From the NCBI GenBank assembly GCA_011947345.1, contig JAAVTG010000173.1:1-18474 (forward strand): a stretch of DNA of 18,474 bases, read 5' to 3'. A program made the translations under genes and the position numbers. The DNA is from Phytophthora quininea (Eukaryota > Oomycota > Peronosporomycetes > Peronosporales > Peronosporaceae). Shown in pieces: positions 1 through 8,610 of the stretch (its first letter is position 1; each line of letters starts with the position of its first letter). Below the pieces are notes generated by a model. It saw only the letters and a program-made list of their open reading frames with translations. It had not been told where the DNA came from and did not search any database.

Positions 1-45
1 TTTGCCATCTTCCACCAACACAACAGCATCCCCTACCAATTCAAA

Positions 46-689
46 ATGATGGCCACCGTGAAGTCCCCGCTCGTCCTGCTGCTCGTGCTGGCCGCCGCCT
101 CCAGCGACGCCGCCAACCTGCGCGCGAGCGCAACCTCGGCGACACCACGTCCACGGACACCGCCACCTACACGTCCATCGACCAGTACGCGTCGGCCATG
201 CTGGCGGCCGTCAACAAGGAGCGCCACCAAGGGCCTGTCGGCGCTCTGCATGAACAAGCTGCACTCGGCGGCGCAGCGCCACTCGGACGACATGGCCGCC
301 AAGAACTACATGGCCCACGACGGCTCGGACGGCTCCACGATGTCGCAGCGCATCACGCAGGCCGGTTACGACTGGAGCGCCGTGGCCGAGAACGTGGCCG
401 CCGGCCAGGTGGACGTGGACGCCGTGATGGTGGCGTGGATCAACTCGCCCGAACACTACGAGAACATCATGGGCGACTACACCATGTTCGGCACGGCGTA
501 CGCCTTCAACGCCGACAGCACGTACAAGCACTACTGGACGCAGGACTTCGGGTCGGGCGACGCCGAGCAGTGCGACGGCGCCTCCGCGGCTCGACGACGC
601 AGCAGGGTGCGGCTCAGAACGAGGACCAGGTGCAGGGCGAGGCGGAGACCGAGGCCCCGCGGCGACGCCCGCTCCGACCACCGCGACAC

Positions 690-720
<31 letters not shown>

Positions 721-927
721 GCCTGCGACGGTCGCCCCGGTCACCGAGGCCCCTGCTACGGACCCGCCGACCCCGGCCGCGACGCCTGCCGCCACCACTG
801 CCGCGCCGTCGACCGACAGTCCCAAGGGCAAGGACTGCGAGTCCAACTTCTAAGCGCGCGCTCACTATCTATCGCCACCCCGTGTCGATTGCGGGGTCCC
901 ACCATAGAGCTACCAGCTTATACGTAA
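46..927 (+). CDS. CAP/PR-1-like secreted protein, CAP1 copy A (frame-scrambled)
   Basis: Secreted cysteine-rich-secretory/antigen-5/PR-1 (CAP) domain protein. It begins MMATVKSPLVLLLVLAAASS, a clear signal peptide. CAP residues are visible: His in YMAHDG, Glu in AVAENVAAG, the SPEHYENIMGD segment and the HYWTQDFG block. Compared with copy C it lacks one base near 126 and two near 226, so about 33 residues after the signal peptide are read in the wrong frame before the frame is restored. It then lacks four bases near 585 and one near 655, so the Thr/Pro-rich tail is misread and the frame runs to 927 instead of the family stop at 851-853. In all, 808 nt stand where 816 would be intact. CAP proteins in other organisms bind sterols or lipids; a role in plant interaction is inference. 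Confidence 0.8.
691..724 (+). repeat. GAGACC hexanucleotide microsatellite (copy A)
   Basis: About five GAGACC units, encoding a Glu-Thr dipeptide run in the correct frame. The same tract is in copy C (7104-7134). In copy B (4521-4547, minus strand) it is two bases shorter, which shifts the frame. Confidence 0.85.
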
Positions 928-1547
928 CTGCGTCGATTGAGTGCCTCCTCTCAAGCTGCAGACTAGACCGCTGTACAATAATGAACTTGAACGAACCGAA
1001 CAATTTGTTTCTCGACAACGTTGGTTGGACTGTGAGGCGTGGTGGACCGCAACCCGTCAATACTCTAATTCGATCGAGTCCATAGCTGTGTCGTTGGGAC
1101 TATGACACAGCCCACGACGGTGTCCGGTTGGTGAAGCAGAGCGCACACCAAGACCCAAGATATCGACGATACTGTGGTTAAATCCTCCCCGGATTGGGAC
1201 GTTCGCTGTTCGAACACTCGCCCCGGACGCTCGCTGGCGGCCTTCGCATAAACAGCAGCCAGTGGGGGGGCGAATCCGTTGTTGACCCGGGCGATTAACG
1301 GCCGCGTCGCATGTGTTATCACGGCCATGTGAGTCAAGGTGAGCCCGCAGAGACCCATGTTGTGGCTTCCCCGTGAGTATCGAAGCAACCCCGAGGGCTG
1401 CAATGTCTGTGATATCTCGACAACTGCTATCGCTGCCGCGACCGAAAACACCCGCGACGGCACCGGGATGATATCTACGAACGATGTCGACGTGTTCGTC
1501 AGCTCTCTCACTCTTCAATTTTGCTATCTTCTGATCAGATACTAATC
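854..1547. other. CAP1-CAP2 intergenic region, copy A
   Basis: This is the 3' flank of CAP1 and the 5' region of CAP2, nearly identical to the matching parts of B and C. Open frames on either strand lack family features and change length between copies through single-base indels, so I see no gene here. The last 45 bases hold the CAP2 core promoter. Confidence 0.7.
1506..1521 (+). promoter_or_regulatory. Oomycete Inr/FPR core promoter of CAP2, copy A
   Basis: TCTCACTCTTCAATTT matches the oomycete consensus GCTCATTYYNCAWTTT at 14 of 16 positions. It lies 26 nt before the CAP2 ATG, the usual short oomycete 5' leader. Confidence 0.7.
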
Positions 1548-1579
1548 ATGACCACGACCAAGCGCACCGTCGCCCTTCT

Positions 1580-1610
<31 letters not shown>

Positions 1611-2138
1611 ACCACCAATTACGTCGTCAATGGGGCCAATCTCCGCCAGGACCGCGGCCTGCAGACGTACCAACAGGCCGACGACTACGTCGACGCCATG
1701 CTGGCTGCCGTCAACAAGGAGCGCGGCACAGGGACTTTCAGCTCTGTGCACGAACAAGAAGCTGCAGTCGGCGGCGCAGCGCCACTCGGACGACATGGCC
1801 GCCAAGAACTACATGGCCCACGAAGGCTCGGACAGATCCACGATGGACCAACGCGTGACCGGCGCCGGCTACACTTGGACCGCCGCGGCCGAGAACGTGG
1901 CCGCCGGCCAGGTGGATGTGGCCGCCGCGATGGAGTCGTGGATGAACTCCCCGGCCACCGAGCGAATATCCTGGGCGACTACACCATGTTCGGCACGGCG
2001 TACTCGTACAGCGCCGACACCACGTACAAGCACTACTGGACGCAGGACTTCGGGTCGGGCGACGGCAGCTCCAACACGAACACACCAGCACAGCCCCCCT
2101 CTCGGTCGACCGCGCGAGTTCTACGAAAACGAGGTTGA
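1548..2138 (+). pseudogene. CAP/PR-1-like secreted protein, CAP2 copy A (truncated, frameshifted)
   Basis: A CAP1 paralogue with an N-terminal signal peptide (MTTTKRTVALLVAVAAAAAA) followed by ANLRQDRGLQ. Two bases are missing near 1725 relative to copies B and C, so residues between about 60 and 135 are read out of frame. The one-base loss near 1951 that all CAP2 copies share then returns the frame, giving GHRANILGDYTMFG and HYWTQDFG. The last ~45 residues of the tail are replaced from 2115 by aldo/keto reductase sequence, and the frame stops at 2138. The middle of the CAP domain, with its His and Glu, is therefore not encoded in the start frame. It is probably non-functional if the sequence is correct. 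Confidence 0.8.
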
Positions 2139-2801
2139 CGTGGGTCGCACCATCCGCGACTCGGGCATCCCGCGCGAGGAGATCTTCGTGACCACCAAGC
2201 TGTTCATCGAGAACTGGGGCTACAACCAGGCCCTGACAGCTGCGAAGGCTTGCAACAAAAACTTGGCCTCGGATACATCGACCTGTGCATGCTGCACGCG
2301 CCCGGTAAGCCCGAGCAACGTGCCGAAACGTGGCGCGCCGTCGAGGACCTGCACCAACAGGGTGTCTTGAAGGACATTGGTGTGTCGAACTTCAGCGAGG
2401 CCCATCTAGACAAGTTGCTGAAGACGGCTCGTGTCAAGCCTGCAGTGAACCAGGTGGAGCTCCACCCGTGGCATATGCGCTCGACGCTGGTGAAGTACTG
2501 CACTGATCACGGCATCTTGGTGCAGGCCTACTCGCCGTTGGCCAGGGCCACCAAGATGGATGACCCCGCGCTACTGTCTGTCGCCGACGAGATAGGCGCC
2601 ACACCTGCACAGGTGTTGATCGCCTTCAGCTTGGCGAACAGGTTCGTGGCGCTTCCAAAGTCGGTGCATCCGGAGCGCTAGAAGGCTAACCTGGAAGCTT
2701 TCAGCATCCAGTTGTCCGCCGCTCAGGTGGCCAAACTCTCGTCGCCCGAATCGTACTTGCCCACCGCTCCGTGGGACCCGGTGAAGCAACTTGCAGTATA
2801 A
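2113..2801 (+). pseudogene. Aldo/keto reductase, N-terminally truncated and interrupted
   Basis: The remnant matches the NADPH-dependent aldo/keto reductase (AKR) TIM-barrel family. It starts at FYENEVDVG, which holds the catalytic Tyr, then TTKL (catalytic Lys), LGLGYIDL and MLHAP (catalytic His), GVLKDIGVSNFS, VNQVELHPW, ILVQAYSPLA and FVALPKSVHPER. The first 50-60 residues, with the catalytic Asp, are missing: CAP2 sequence takes their place. A frame shift lies near 2250. TAG at 2679-2681 interrupts the NADP-binding region where the family has a residue before K.NLEAF, and the frame then continues to TAA at 2799-2801. Three independent lesions make a pseudogene the best reading, even if one is a sequencing error. 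Confidence 0.88.
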
Positions 2802-3043
2802 ACGGATAACTCGAGCGAGCACTCCACAACAGTGTCGTAGCCCCGACAGCGCACGGTTGGTTAGCACAGTGTTTATTGCGCAATGTTAACCCCGACGACG
2901 AAACGTTCGGAATCTCTTCAACATTCATTGCCCTTGTCTACTGATCAGTCTAAATGCCTTGAAGACCTTCGAATGGCACTCGATTCCAATTCTACGTTCT
3001 TGTTGGTACAAATATGCAAGTCTAAGGTATGGGAGGGGGTAGC

Positions 3044-3690
3044 TTAGTCGTCGCGGACATCCGTTTGCACAGCCGACTGTGTGCCGGGGAATCCCGCCAC
3101 GACGGGCCCTTTCGTGTTCTGCGCGGTCGACCGAGAGGGGGGCTGTGCTGGTGTGTTCGTGTTGGAGCTGCCGTCGCCCGACCCGAAGTCCTGCGTCCAG
3201 TAGTGCTTGTACGTGGTGTCGGCGCTGTACGAGTACGCCGTGCCGAACATGGTGTAGTCGCCCAGGATATTCGCTCGGTGGCCGGGGAGTTCATCCACGA
3301 CTCCATCGCGGCGGCCACATCCACCTGGCCGGCGGCCACGTTCTCGGCCGCGGCGGTCCAAGTGTAGCCGGCGCCGGTCACGCGTTGGTCCATCGTGGAT
3401 CTGTCCGAGCCTTCGTGGGCCATGTAGTTCTTGGCGGCCATGTCGTCCGAGTGGCGCTGCGCCGCCGACTGCAGCTTCTTGTTCGTGCACAGAGCTGAAA
3501 GTCCCTGTGCCGCGCCCTCCTTGTTGACGGCAGCCAGCATGGCGTCGACGTAGTCGTCGGCCTGTTGGTACGTCTGCAGGCCGCGGTCCTGGCGGAGATT
3601 GGCCCCATTGACGACGTAATTGGTGGTGGCGGCGGCGGCGGCGACGGCGACGGCGACGAGAAGGGCGACGGTGCGCTTGGTCGTGGTCAT
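3044..3690 (-). pseudogene. CAP/PR-1-like secreted protein, CAP2 copy B (frameshifted)
   Basis: The frame opens with a signal peptide, then AMLAAVNKEG, YMAHEGSD and AAAENVAAGQVDV up to MNSPATER, where one base is missing in a CCCCGG run near 3286. After that the family sequence (ILGDYTMFGTAY, HYWTQDFGSGD and a Gln/Pro/Thr-rich tail ending in DVRDD) continues in the next frame to the stop at 3044-3046. An unbroken version would be 648 nt (215 aa); 647 are present. Unlike CAP1 it has no long Thr-rich tail. The start at 3690 sits 26 nt after a strong Inr/FPR match. It could be a genuine gene if the missing base is an assembly error. Confidence 0.85.
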
Positions 3691-4387
3691 GATTAGTATC
3701 TGATCAGAAGATAGCAAAATTGAAGAGTGAGAGAGCTGACGAACACGTCGACATCGTTCGTAGATATCATCCCGGTGCCGTCGCGGGTGTTTTCGGGGTC
3801 GCGGCAGCGATAGCAGTTGTCGAGATATCACAGACATTGCAGCCCTCGGGGTTGCTTCGATACTCACGGGGAAGCCACAACATGGGTCTCTGCGGGCTCA
3901 CCTTGACTCACATGGCCGTGATAACACATGCGACGCGGCCGTTAATCGCCCGGGTCAACAACGGATTCGCCCCCCACTGGCTGCTGTTTATGCGAAGGCC
4001 GCCAGCGAGCGTCCGGGGCGAGTGTTCGAACAGCGAACGTCCCAATCGGGGGAGGATTTAACCACAGTATCGTCGATATCTTGGGTCTTGGTGTGCGCTC
4101 TGCTTCACCAACCGGACACCGTCGTGGGCTGTGTCATAGTTCCCAACGACACAGCTATGGACTCGATCGAATTAGAGTATTGACGGGTTGCGGTCCACCA
4201 CGCCTCACAGTCCAACCAACGTTGTCGAGAAACAAATTGTTCGGTTCGTTCAAGTTCATTATTGTATAGCGGTCTAGTTTGCAGCTTGAGAGGAGGCACT
4301 CAATCGACGCAGTTACGTATAAGCTGGTAGCTCTATGGTGGGGACCCCGCAATCGACACGGGGTGGCGATAGATAGTGAGCGCGCGC
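3691..4387. other. CAP1-CAP2 intergenic region, copy B
   Basis: Reverse complement of 7267-7963 with isolated differences, for example at about 4281. No supportable gene; it contains the CAP2-B promoter at its left end. Confidence 0.7.
3717..3732 (-). promoter_or_regulatory. Oomycete Inr/FPR core promoter of CAP2, copy B
   Basis: On the minus strand this is the same 14-of-16 consensus match as in copy A, 26 nt upstream of the ATG at 3690. Confidence 0.7.
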
Positions 4388-5201
4388 TTAGAAGTTGGAC
4401 TCGCAGTCCTTGCCCTTGGGACTGTCGGTCGACGGCGCGGCAGTGGTGGCGGCAGGCGTCGCGGCCGGGGTCGGCGGGTCCGTAGCAGGGGCCTCGGTGA
4501 CCGGGGCGACCGTCGCAGGCGTCTCGGTCTCGGTCTCGGTCTCGGTCGGGTGTCGCGGTGGTCGGAGCGGGCGTCGCCGCGGGGGCCTCGGTCTCCGCCT
4601 CGCCCTGCACCTGGTCCTCGTTCTGAGCCGCACCCTGCTGCGTCGTCGAGCCGCTCGAGGCAGCGCCGTCGCACTGCTCGGCGTCGCCCGACCCGAAGTC
4701 CTGCGTCCAGTAGTGCTTGTACGTGCTGTCGGCGTTGAAGGCGTACGCCGTGCCGAACATGGTGTAGTCGCCCATGATGTTCTCGTAGTGTTCGGGCGAG
4801 TTGATCCACGCCACCATCACGGCGTCCACGTCCACCTGGCCGGCGGCCACGTTCTCGGCCACGGCGCTCCAGTCGTAACCGGCCTGCGTGATGCGCTGCG
4901 ACATCGTGGAGCCGTCCGAGCCGTCGTGGGCCATGTAGTTCTTGGCGGCCATGTCGTCCGAGTGGCGCTGCGCCGCCGAGTGCAGCTTGTTCATGCAGAG
5001 CGCCGACAGGCCCTTGGTGGCGCGCTCCTTGTTGACGGCCGCCAGCATGGCCGACGCGTACTGGTCGATGGACGTGTAGGTGGCGGTGTCCGTGGACGTG
5101 GTGTCGCCGAGGTTGCGCTCGGCGCGCAGGTTGGCGGCGTCGCTGGAGGCGGCGGCCAGCACGAGCAGCAGGACGAGCGGGGACTTCACGGTGGCCATCA
5201 T
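4155..5201 (-). CDS. CAP/PR-1-like secreted protein, CAP1 copy B (CAP domain intact, tail frameshifted)
   Basis: This is the best preserved CAP1 copy. An N-terminal signal peptide (about residues 1-23) is followed by ANLRAERNLG and an uninterrupted CAP domain (about residues 47-175) with YMAHDG, AENVAAG, SPEHYENIMGD and HYWTQDFGSGD. In the Thr/Pro/Ala-rich tail a 2-nt loss in the GAGACC microsatellite (about 4546) moves the frame, so about 115 aberrant residues run past the family stop at 4388-4390 to a stop at 4155. The ATG at 5201 is preferred over an upstream in-frame ATG because it matches the other copies and the signal peptide begins there. Secretion is inferred from the peptide; a host-interaction role is inference. 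Confidence 0.88.
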   Translation of the reverse strand: MMATVKSPLVLLLVLAAASSDAANLRAERNLGDTTSTDTATYTSIDQYASAMLAAVNKERATKGLSALCMNKLHSAAQRHSDDMAAKNYMAHDGSDGSTMSQRITQAGYDWSAVAENVAAGQVDVDAVMVAWINSPEHYENIMGDYTMFGTAYAFNADSTYKHYWTQDFGSGDAEQCDGAASSGSTTQQGAAQNEDQVQGEAETEAPAATPAPTTATPDRDRDRDRDACDGRPGHRGPCYGPADPGRDACRHHCRAVDRQSQGQGLRVQLLSARSLSIATPCRLRGPHHRATSLYVTASIECLLSSCKLDRYTIMNLNEPNNLFLDNVGWTVRRGGPQPVNTLIRSSP

Positions 5202-5240
5202 TTTGAATTGGTAGGGGTGCTGTAGTGTTGGTGGAAGATG

Positions 5241-5256
5241 GCAAATGCGAAAGTGG
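5241..5256 (-). promoter_or_regulatory. Weak Inr/FPR-like site of CAP1, copy B
   Basis: On the minus strand, CCACTTTCGCATTTGC sits about 40 nt before the CAP1-B ATG. It matches the FPR half (CATTT) and part of the Inr, about 11 of 16 positions. It marks the point where homology with copy C ends. Confidence 0.4.
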
Positions 5257-6392
5257 TGACGACTAAATTGCCCCGCGCGTATTTTCATCCGGGCGCACCT
5301 GGCGCCGAGTCAATCATTGCACGGGCGCTGCACGAGTGTCCCTTGTCGCCGTCGCAGGTGGACGACCAGCAACGCCGATACAAACAGTCGTGCCCGGCAC
5401 GGTGCAACGGTGATCGAAATGCCTCGACACCGAAGCATTCGGGCCATGCGTTGGCGCTCCAGTTGCTGCAGAAGAAGATCGCACCGGGTCACGCCAGCGT
5501 CGTCCATCGGTTCACAGCCGCAAAGCGAGCGCCAGTTGGTCATCATTTCGGAAGGTGAGACCGCCGTCTTTCGGTCACTACGCGCGATACCGCGTTATCG
5601 CAACGACGGACGGGCGATGCAGCGCCTGCTGTCCGCGATGCGCCGCGCTACATCGCTCTGGCGCGCCCGCGGCGCCATGCAAGACACGACTGAAAGCTTG
5701 AACAGCCGTGCCAGCGCCGTTGGATGCCGGGCTGTGGATGCCGGTCTCACTCCGTTGTTAACACGCACTGCCGATGTGTCTACAGATTCTGTAAGGTTTT
5801 CTGGGACGTAACTTTCGTGTTTGATCGCACGCGCTCGAACTAGCATTACTCGTGCGATCCATGCGGCTTCGAGGCGAATTAGTCGCGTCGGGCTCGGTTC
5901 GGCACGGAGCCTCGCCTCGCCTCGCCTCGAACAGTCAGCGCGACCACGAGACCACTGAACCAAAAAGACCGGGCGAGCGGTGGCATCCCGCCGCAACGGG
6001 GAAAGTCTTGAAGGCCAGGGGCCATGAGTGGGGTGTGGCTCCTCGATCATTGACTCAAAGATTTCGCTTCTTGTCGGCTCTGCGCGGCGGACTCGACTGA
6101 CAACGAGTCGTCAATCCTTCGGGCACACAGAGACTGGTCCCTGCCCAGCGACTGCCTGCCTCAGTGACTGGAGCGCCAGGCGACGGTGCAACTCGGCAAC
6201 TGTTTTCAACGCGTGCGGCGGAATACCACGCGGGCTTGGCAGGGGCCACAAAACTCTCCGCCATGTGGGCACGGCGTCGCGGGAAGTTGCGTCTGGGGAT
6301 CCCTATGTAAGAGTCTCGGTCTCAGTAAGACCATGCCGGTTGGCGACCGGTATCGCGCCTGGCGGACCAGCCCGACCGATGACGGAGCAGCA
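5249..6392. other. Unique spacer between inverted copies B and C
   Basis: About 1.15 kb separates the two divergent CAP1 starts. Open frames here are short, Arg/Ser-rich and lack recognisable domains, so I call no gene. A short GCCTC-type tandem lies around 5908-5931. By position it should hold the upstream control elements of both flanking CAP1 copies, although its two halves show no evident symmetry. Confidence 0.55.
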
Positions 6393-6408
6393 GCTCAGTT
6401 TGCATTTT
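6393..6408 (+). promoter_or_regulatory. Oomycete Inr/FPR core promoter of CAP1, copy C
   Basis: GCTCAGTTTGCATTTT matches GCTCATTYYNCAWTTT at 15 of 16 positions. It lies 43 nt before the CAP1-C ATG at 6452. This is the best match in the window. Confidence 0.75.
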
Positions 6409-6451
6409 GCCATCTTCTACACCAACCAACAGCATCCCCTACCAATTCAAA

Positions 6452-7102
6452 ATGATGGCCACCGTGAAGTCCCCGCTCGTCCTGCTGCTCGTGCTGGCCG
6501 CCGCCTCCAGCGACGCCGCCAACCTGCGCGCCGAGCGCAACCTCGGCGACACCACGTCCACGGACACCGCCACCTACACGTCCATCGACCAGTACGCGTC
6601 GGCCATGCTGGCGGCCGTCAACAAGGAGCGCGCCACCAAGGCCTGTCGGCGCTCTGCATGAACAAGCTGCACTCGGCGGCGCAGCGCCACTCGGACGACA
6701 TGGCCGCCAAGAACTACATGGCCCACGACGGCTCGGACGGCTCCACGATGTCGCAGCGCATCACGCAGGCCGGTTACGACTGGAGCGCCGTGGCCGAGAA
6801 CGTGGCCGCCGGCCAGGTGGACGTGGACGCCGTGATGGTGGCGTGGATCAACTCGCCCGAACACTACGAGAACATCATGGGCGACTACACCATGTTCGGC
6901 ACGGCGTACGCCTTCAACGCCGACAGCACGTACAAGCACTACTGGACGCAGGACTTCGGGTCGGGCGACGCCGAGCAGTGCGACGGCGCTGCCTCGAGCG
7001 GCTCGACGACGCAGCAGGGTGCGGCTCAGAACGAGGACCAGGTGCAGGGCGAGGCGGAGACCGAGGCCCCCGCGGCGACGCCCGCTCCGACCACCGCGAC
7101 AC

Positions 7103-7133
<31 letters not shown>

Positions 7134-7266
7134 GCCTGCGACGGTCGCCCCGGTCACCGAGGCCCCTGCTACGGACCCGCCGACCCCGGCCGCGACGCCT
7201 GCCGCCACCACTGCCGCGCCGTCGACCGACAGTCCCAAGGGCAAGGACTGCGAGTCCAACTTCTAA
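6452..7266 (+). pseudogene. CAP/PR-1-like secreted protein, CAP1 copy C (single frameshift)
   Basis: The start, signal peptide and ANLRAERNLG segment match copy B. One G is missing after 6640 (AAGGCC where A and B have AAGGGCC), so the start frame ends in KACRRSA* at about residue 69. From that point the CAP domain (YMAHDG, AENVAAG, SPEHYENIMGD, HYWTQDFG) and the whole tail are open in the next frame to TAA at 7264-7266. The tail is the only intact one: Glu-Thr repeats, then Ala/Pro/Thr-rich sequence, ending KGKDCESNF. It looks like an O-glycosylated linker by composition. 815 of 816 expected nt are present; one base decides between a gene and a pseudogene. Confidence 0.87.
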
Positions 7267-7963
7267 GCGCGCGCTCACTATCTATCGCCACCCCGTGTCG
7301 ATTGCGGGGTCCCCACCATAGAGCTACCAGCTTATACGTAACTGCGTCGATTGAGTGCCTCCTCTCAAGCTGCAGACTAGACCGCTATACAATAATGAAC
7401 TTGAACGAACCGAACAATTTGTTTCTCGACAACGTTGGTTGGACTGTGAGGCGTGGTGGACCGCAACCCGTCAATACTCTAATTCGATCGAGTCCATAGC
7501 TGTGTCGTTGGGAACTATGACACAGCCCACGACGGTGTCCGGTTGGTGAAGCAGAGCGCACACCAAGACCCAAGATATCGACGATACTGTGGTTAAATCC
7601 TCCCCCGATTGGGACGTTCGCTGTTCGAACACTCGCCCCGGACGCTCGCTGGCGGCCTTCGCATAAACAGCAGCCAGTGGGGGGCGAATCCGTTGTTGAC
7701 CCGGGCGATTAACGGCCGCGTCGCATGTGTTATCACGGCCATGTGAGTCAAGGTGAGCCCGCAGAGACCCATGTTGTGGCTTCCCCGTGAGTATCGAAGC
7801 AACCCCGAGGGCTGCAATGTCTGTGATATCTCGACAACTGCTATCGCTGCCGCGACCCCGAAAACACCCGCGACGGCACCGGGATGATATCTACGAACGA
7901 TGTCGACGTGTTCGTCAGCTCTCTCACTCTTCAATTTTGCTATCTTCTGATCAGATACTAATC
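7267..7963. other. CAP1-CAP2 intergenic region, copy C
   Basis: The third instance of the same non-coding stretch. It holds the CAP2-C promoter at its right end and nothing else I can support. Confidence 0.7.
7922..7937 (+). promoter_or_regulatory. Oomycete Inr/FPR core promoter of CAP2, copy C
   Basis: Identical to the copy A site (14 of 16 consensus positions), 26 nt before the ATG at 7964. Confidence 0.7.
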
Positions 7964-7995
7964 ATGACCACGACCAAGCGCACCGTCGCCCTTCT

Positions 7996-8026
<31 letters not shown>

Positions 8027-8610
8027 ACCACCAATTACGTCGTCAATGGGGCCAATCTCCGCCAGGACCGCGGCCTGCAGACGTACCAACAGGCCGACGA
8101 CTACGTCGACGCCATGCTGGCTGCCGTCAACAAGGAGGGCGCGGCACAGGGACTTTCAGCTCTGTGCACGAACAAGAAGCTGCAGTCGGCGGCGCAGCGC
8201 CACTCGGACGACATGGCCGCCAAGAACTACATGGCCCACGAAGGCTCGGACAGATCCACGATGGACCAACGCGTGACCGGCGCCGGCTACACTTGGACCG
8301 CCGCGGCCGAGAACGTGGCCGCCGGCCAGGTGGATGTGGCCGCCGCGATGGAGTCGTGGATGAACTCCCCGGCCACCGAGCGAATATCCTGGGCGACTAC
8401 ACCATGTTCGGCACGGCGTACTCGTACAGCGCCGACACCACGTACAAGCACTACTGGACGCAGGACTTCGGGTCGGGCGACGGCAGCTCCAACACGAACA
8501 CACCAGCACAGCCCCCCTCTCGGTCGACCGCGCAGAACACGAAAGGGCCCGTCGTGGCGGGATTCCCCGGCACACAGTCGGCTGTGCAAACGGATGTCCG
8601 CGACGACTAA
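7964..8610 (+). pseudogene. CAP/PR-1-like secreted protein, CAP2 copy C (frameshifted)
   Basis: Same structure as copy B: signal peptide, ANLRQDRGLQ, then AMLAAVNKEG, YMAHEGSD, AAAENVAAGQVDV and MESWMNSP, followed by the shared one-base loss near 8369 in a CCCCGG run. GHRANILGDYTMFG, HYWTQDFGSGD and the tail to DVRDD continue in the next frame to TAA at 8608-8610. The start frame alone gives a 225-residue misread protein that ends in PPPIP at 8632. The CAP His and first Glu are kept in the start frame; the HYWTQ block is lost from it. Confidence 0.86.

Larger units (their letters stand above)
1..2115 (+). repeat. CAP module copy A (direct orientation, left end outside or at window edge)
   Basis: This block carries CAP1, a 0.7-kb intergenic stretch and most of CAP2. 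It aligns base for base with copy C (6402-8513) and with the reverse complement of copy B. It is the outlier of the three. B and C agree with each other and differ from A at positions such as 974, 1193, 1266 and 1439, mostly one-base homopolymer indels. Homology stops inside the CAP2 C-terminal tail at about 2115, where the sequence jumps into an aldo/keto reductase. Confidence 0.93.
2816..5248 (-). repeat. CAP module copy B (inverted)
   Basis: The reverse complement matches copy C (6402-8841) across CAP1, the intergenic region, CAP2 and about 230 nt of CAP2 3' flank. There are few substitutions, a 3-nt indel near 2830 and a 2-nt indel in the GAGACC tract. It abuts the end of the AKR pseudogene on the left. 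On the right, homology ends in the CAP1 core promoter. Confidence 0.95.

Noticed and set aside
112..150. RxLR-type host-targeting motif after the CAP signal peptides
   Set aside because: ANLRAERNLG and ANLRQDRGLQ contain LR but not the R-x-L-R order, and there is no EER-like motif. The proteins are better described as CAP proteins.
211..846. Long minus-strand frames opposite CAP1 (also 4395-5225 plus and 6574-7278 minus)
   Set aside because: They are GC-rich shadow frames of the CAP1 coding strand, His/Arg/Val-biased, with no domain.
1057..1518. Frames conserved in all three intergenic regions (also 3720-4061 and 7593-7934)
   Set aside because: Their conservation only reflects the recent duplication. 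Single-base indels alter their reading between copies, and they run through the CAP2 promoter on the opposite strand.
5317..6050. Frames in the B-C spacer as genes
   Set aside because: Frames of 60-165 residues are Arg/Ser-rich, overlap on both strands and show no family features or promoter match.
6028..7266. A 412-residue frame covering the spacer and CAP1-C
   Set aside because: It begins far upstream of the core promoter, reads the CAP1 N-terminus in the wrong frame and exists only because of the missing base near 6641.
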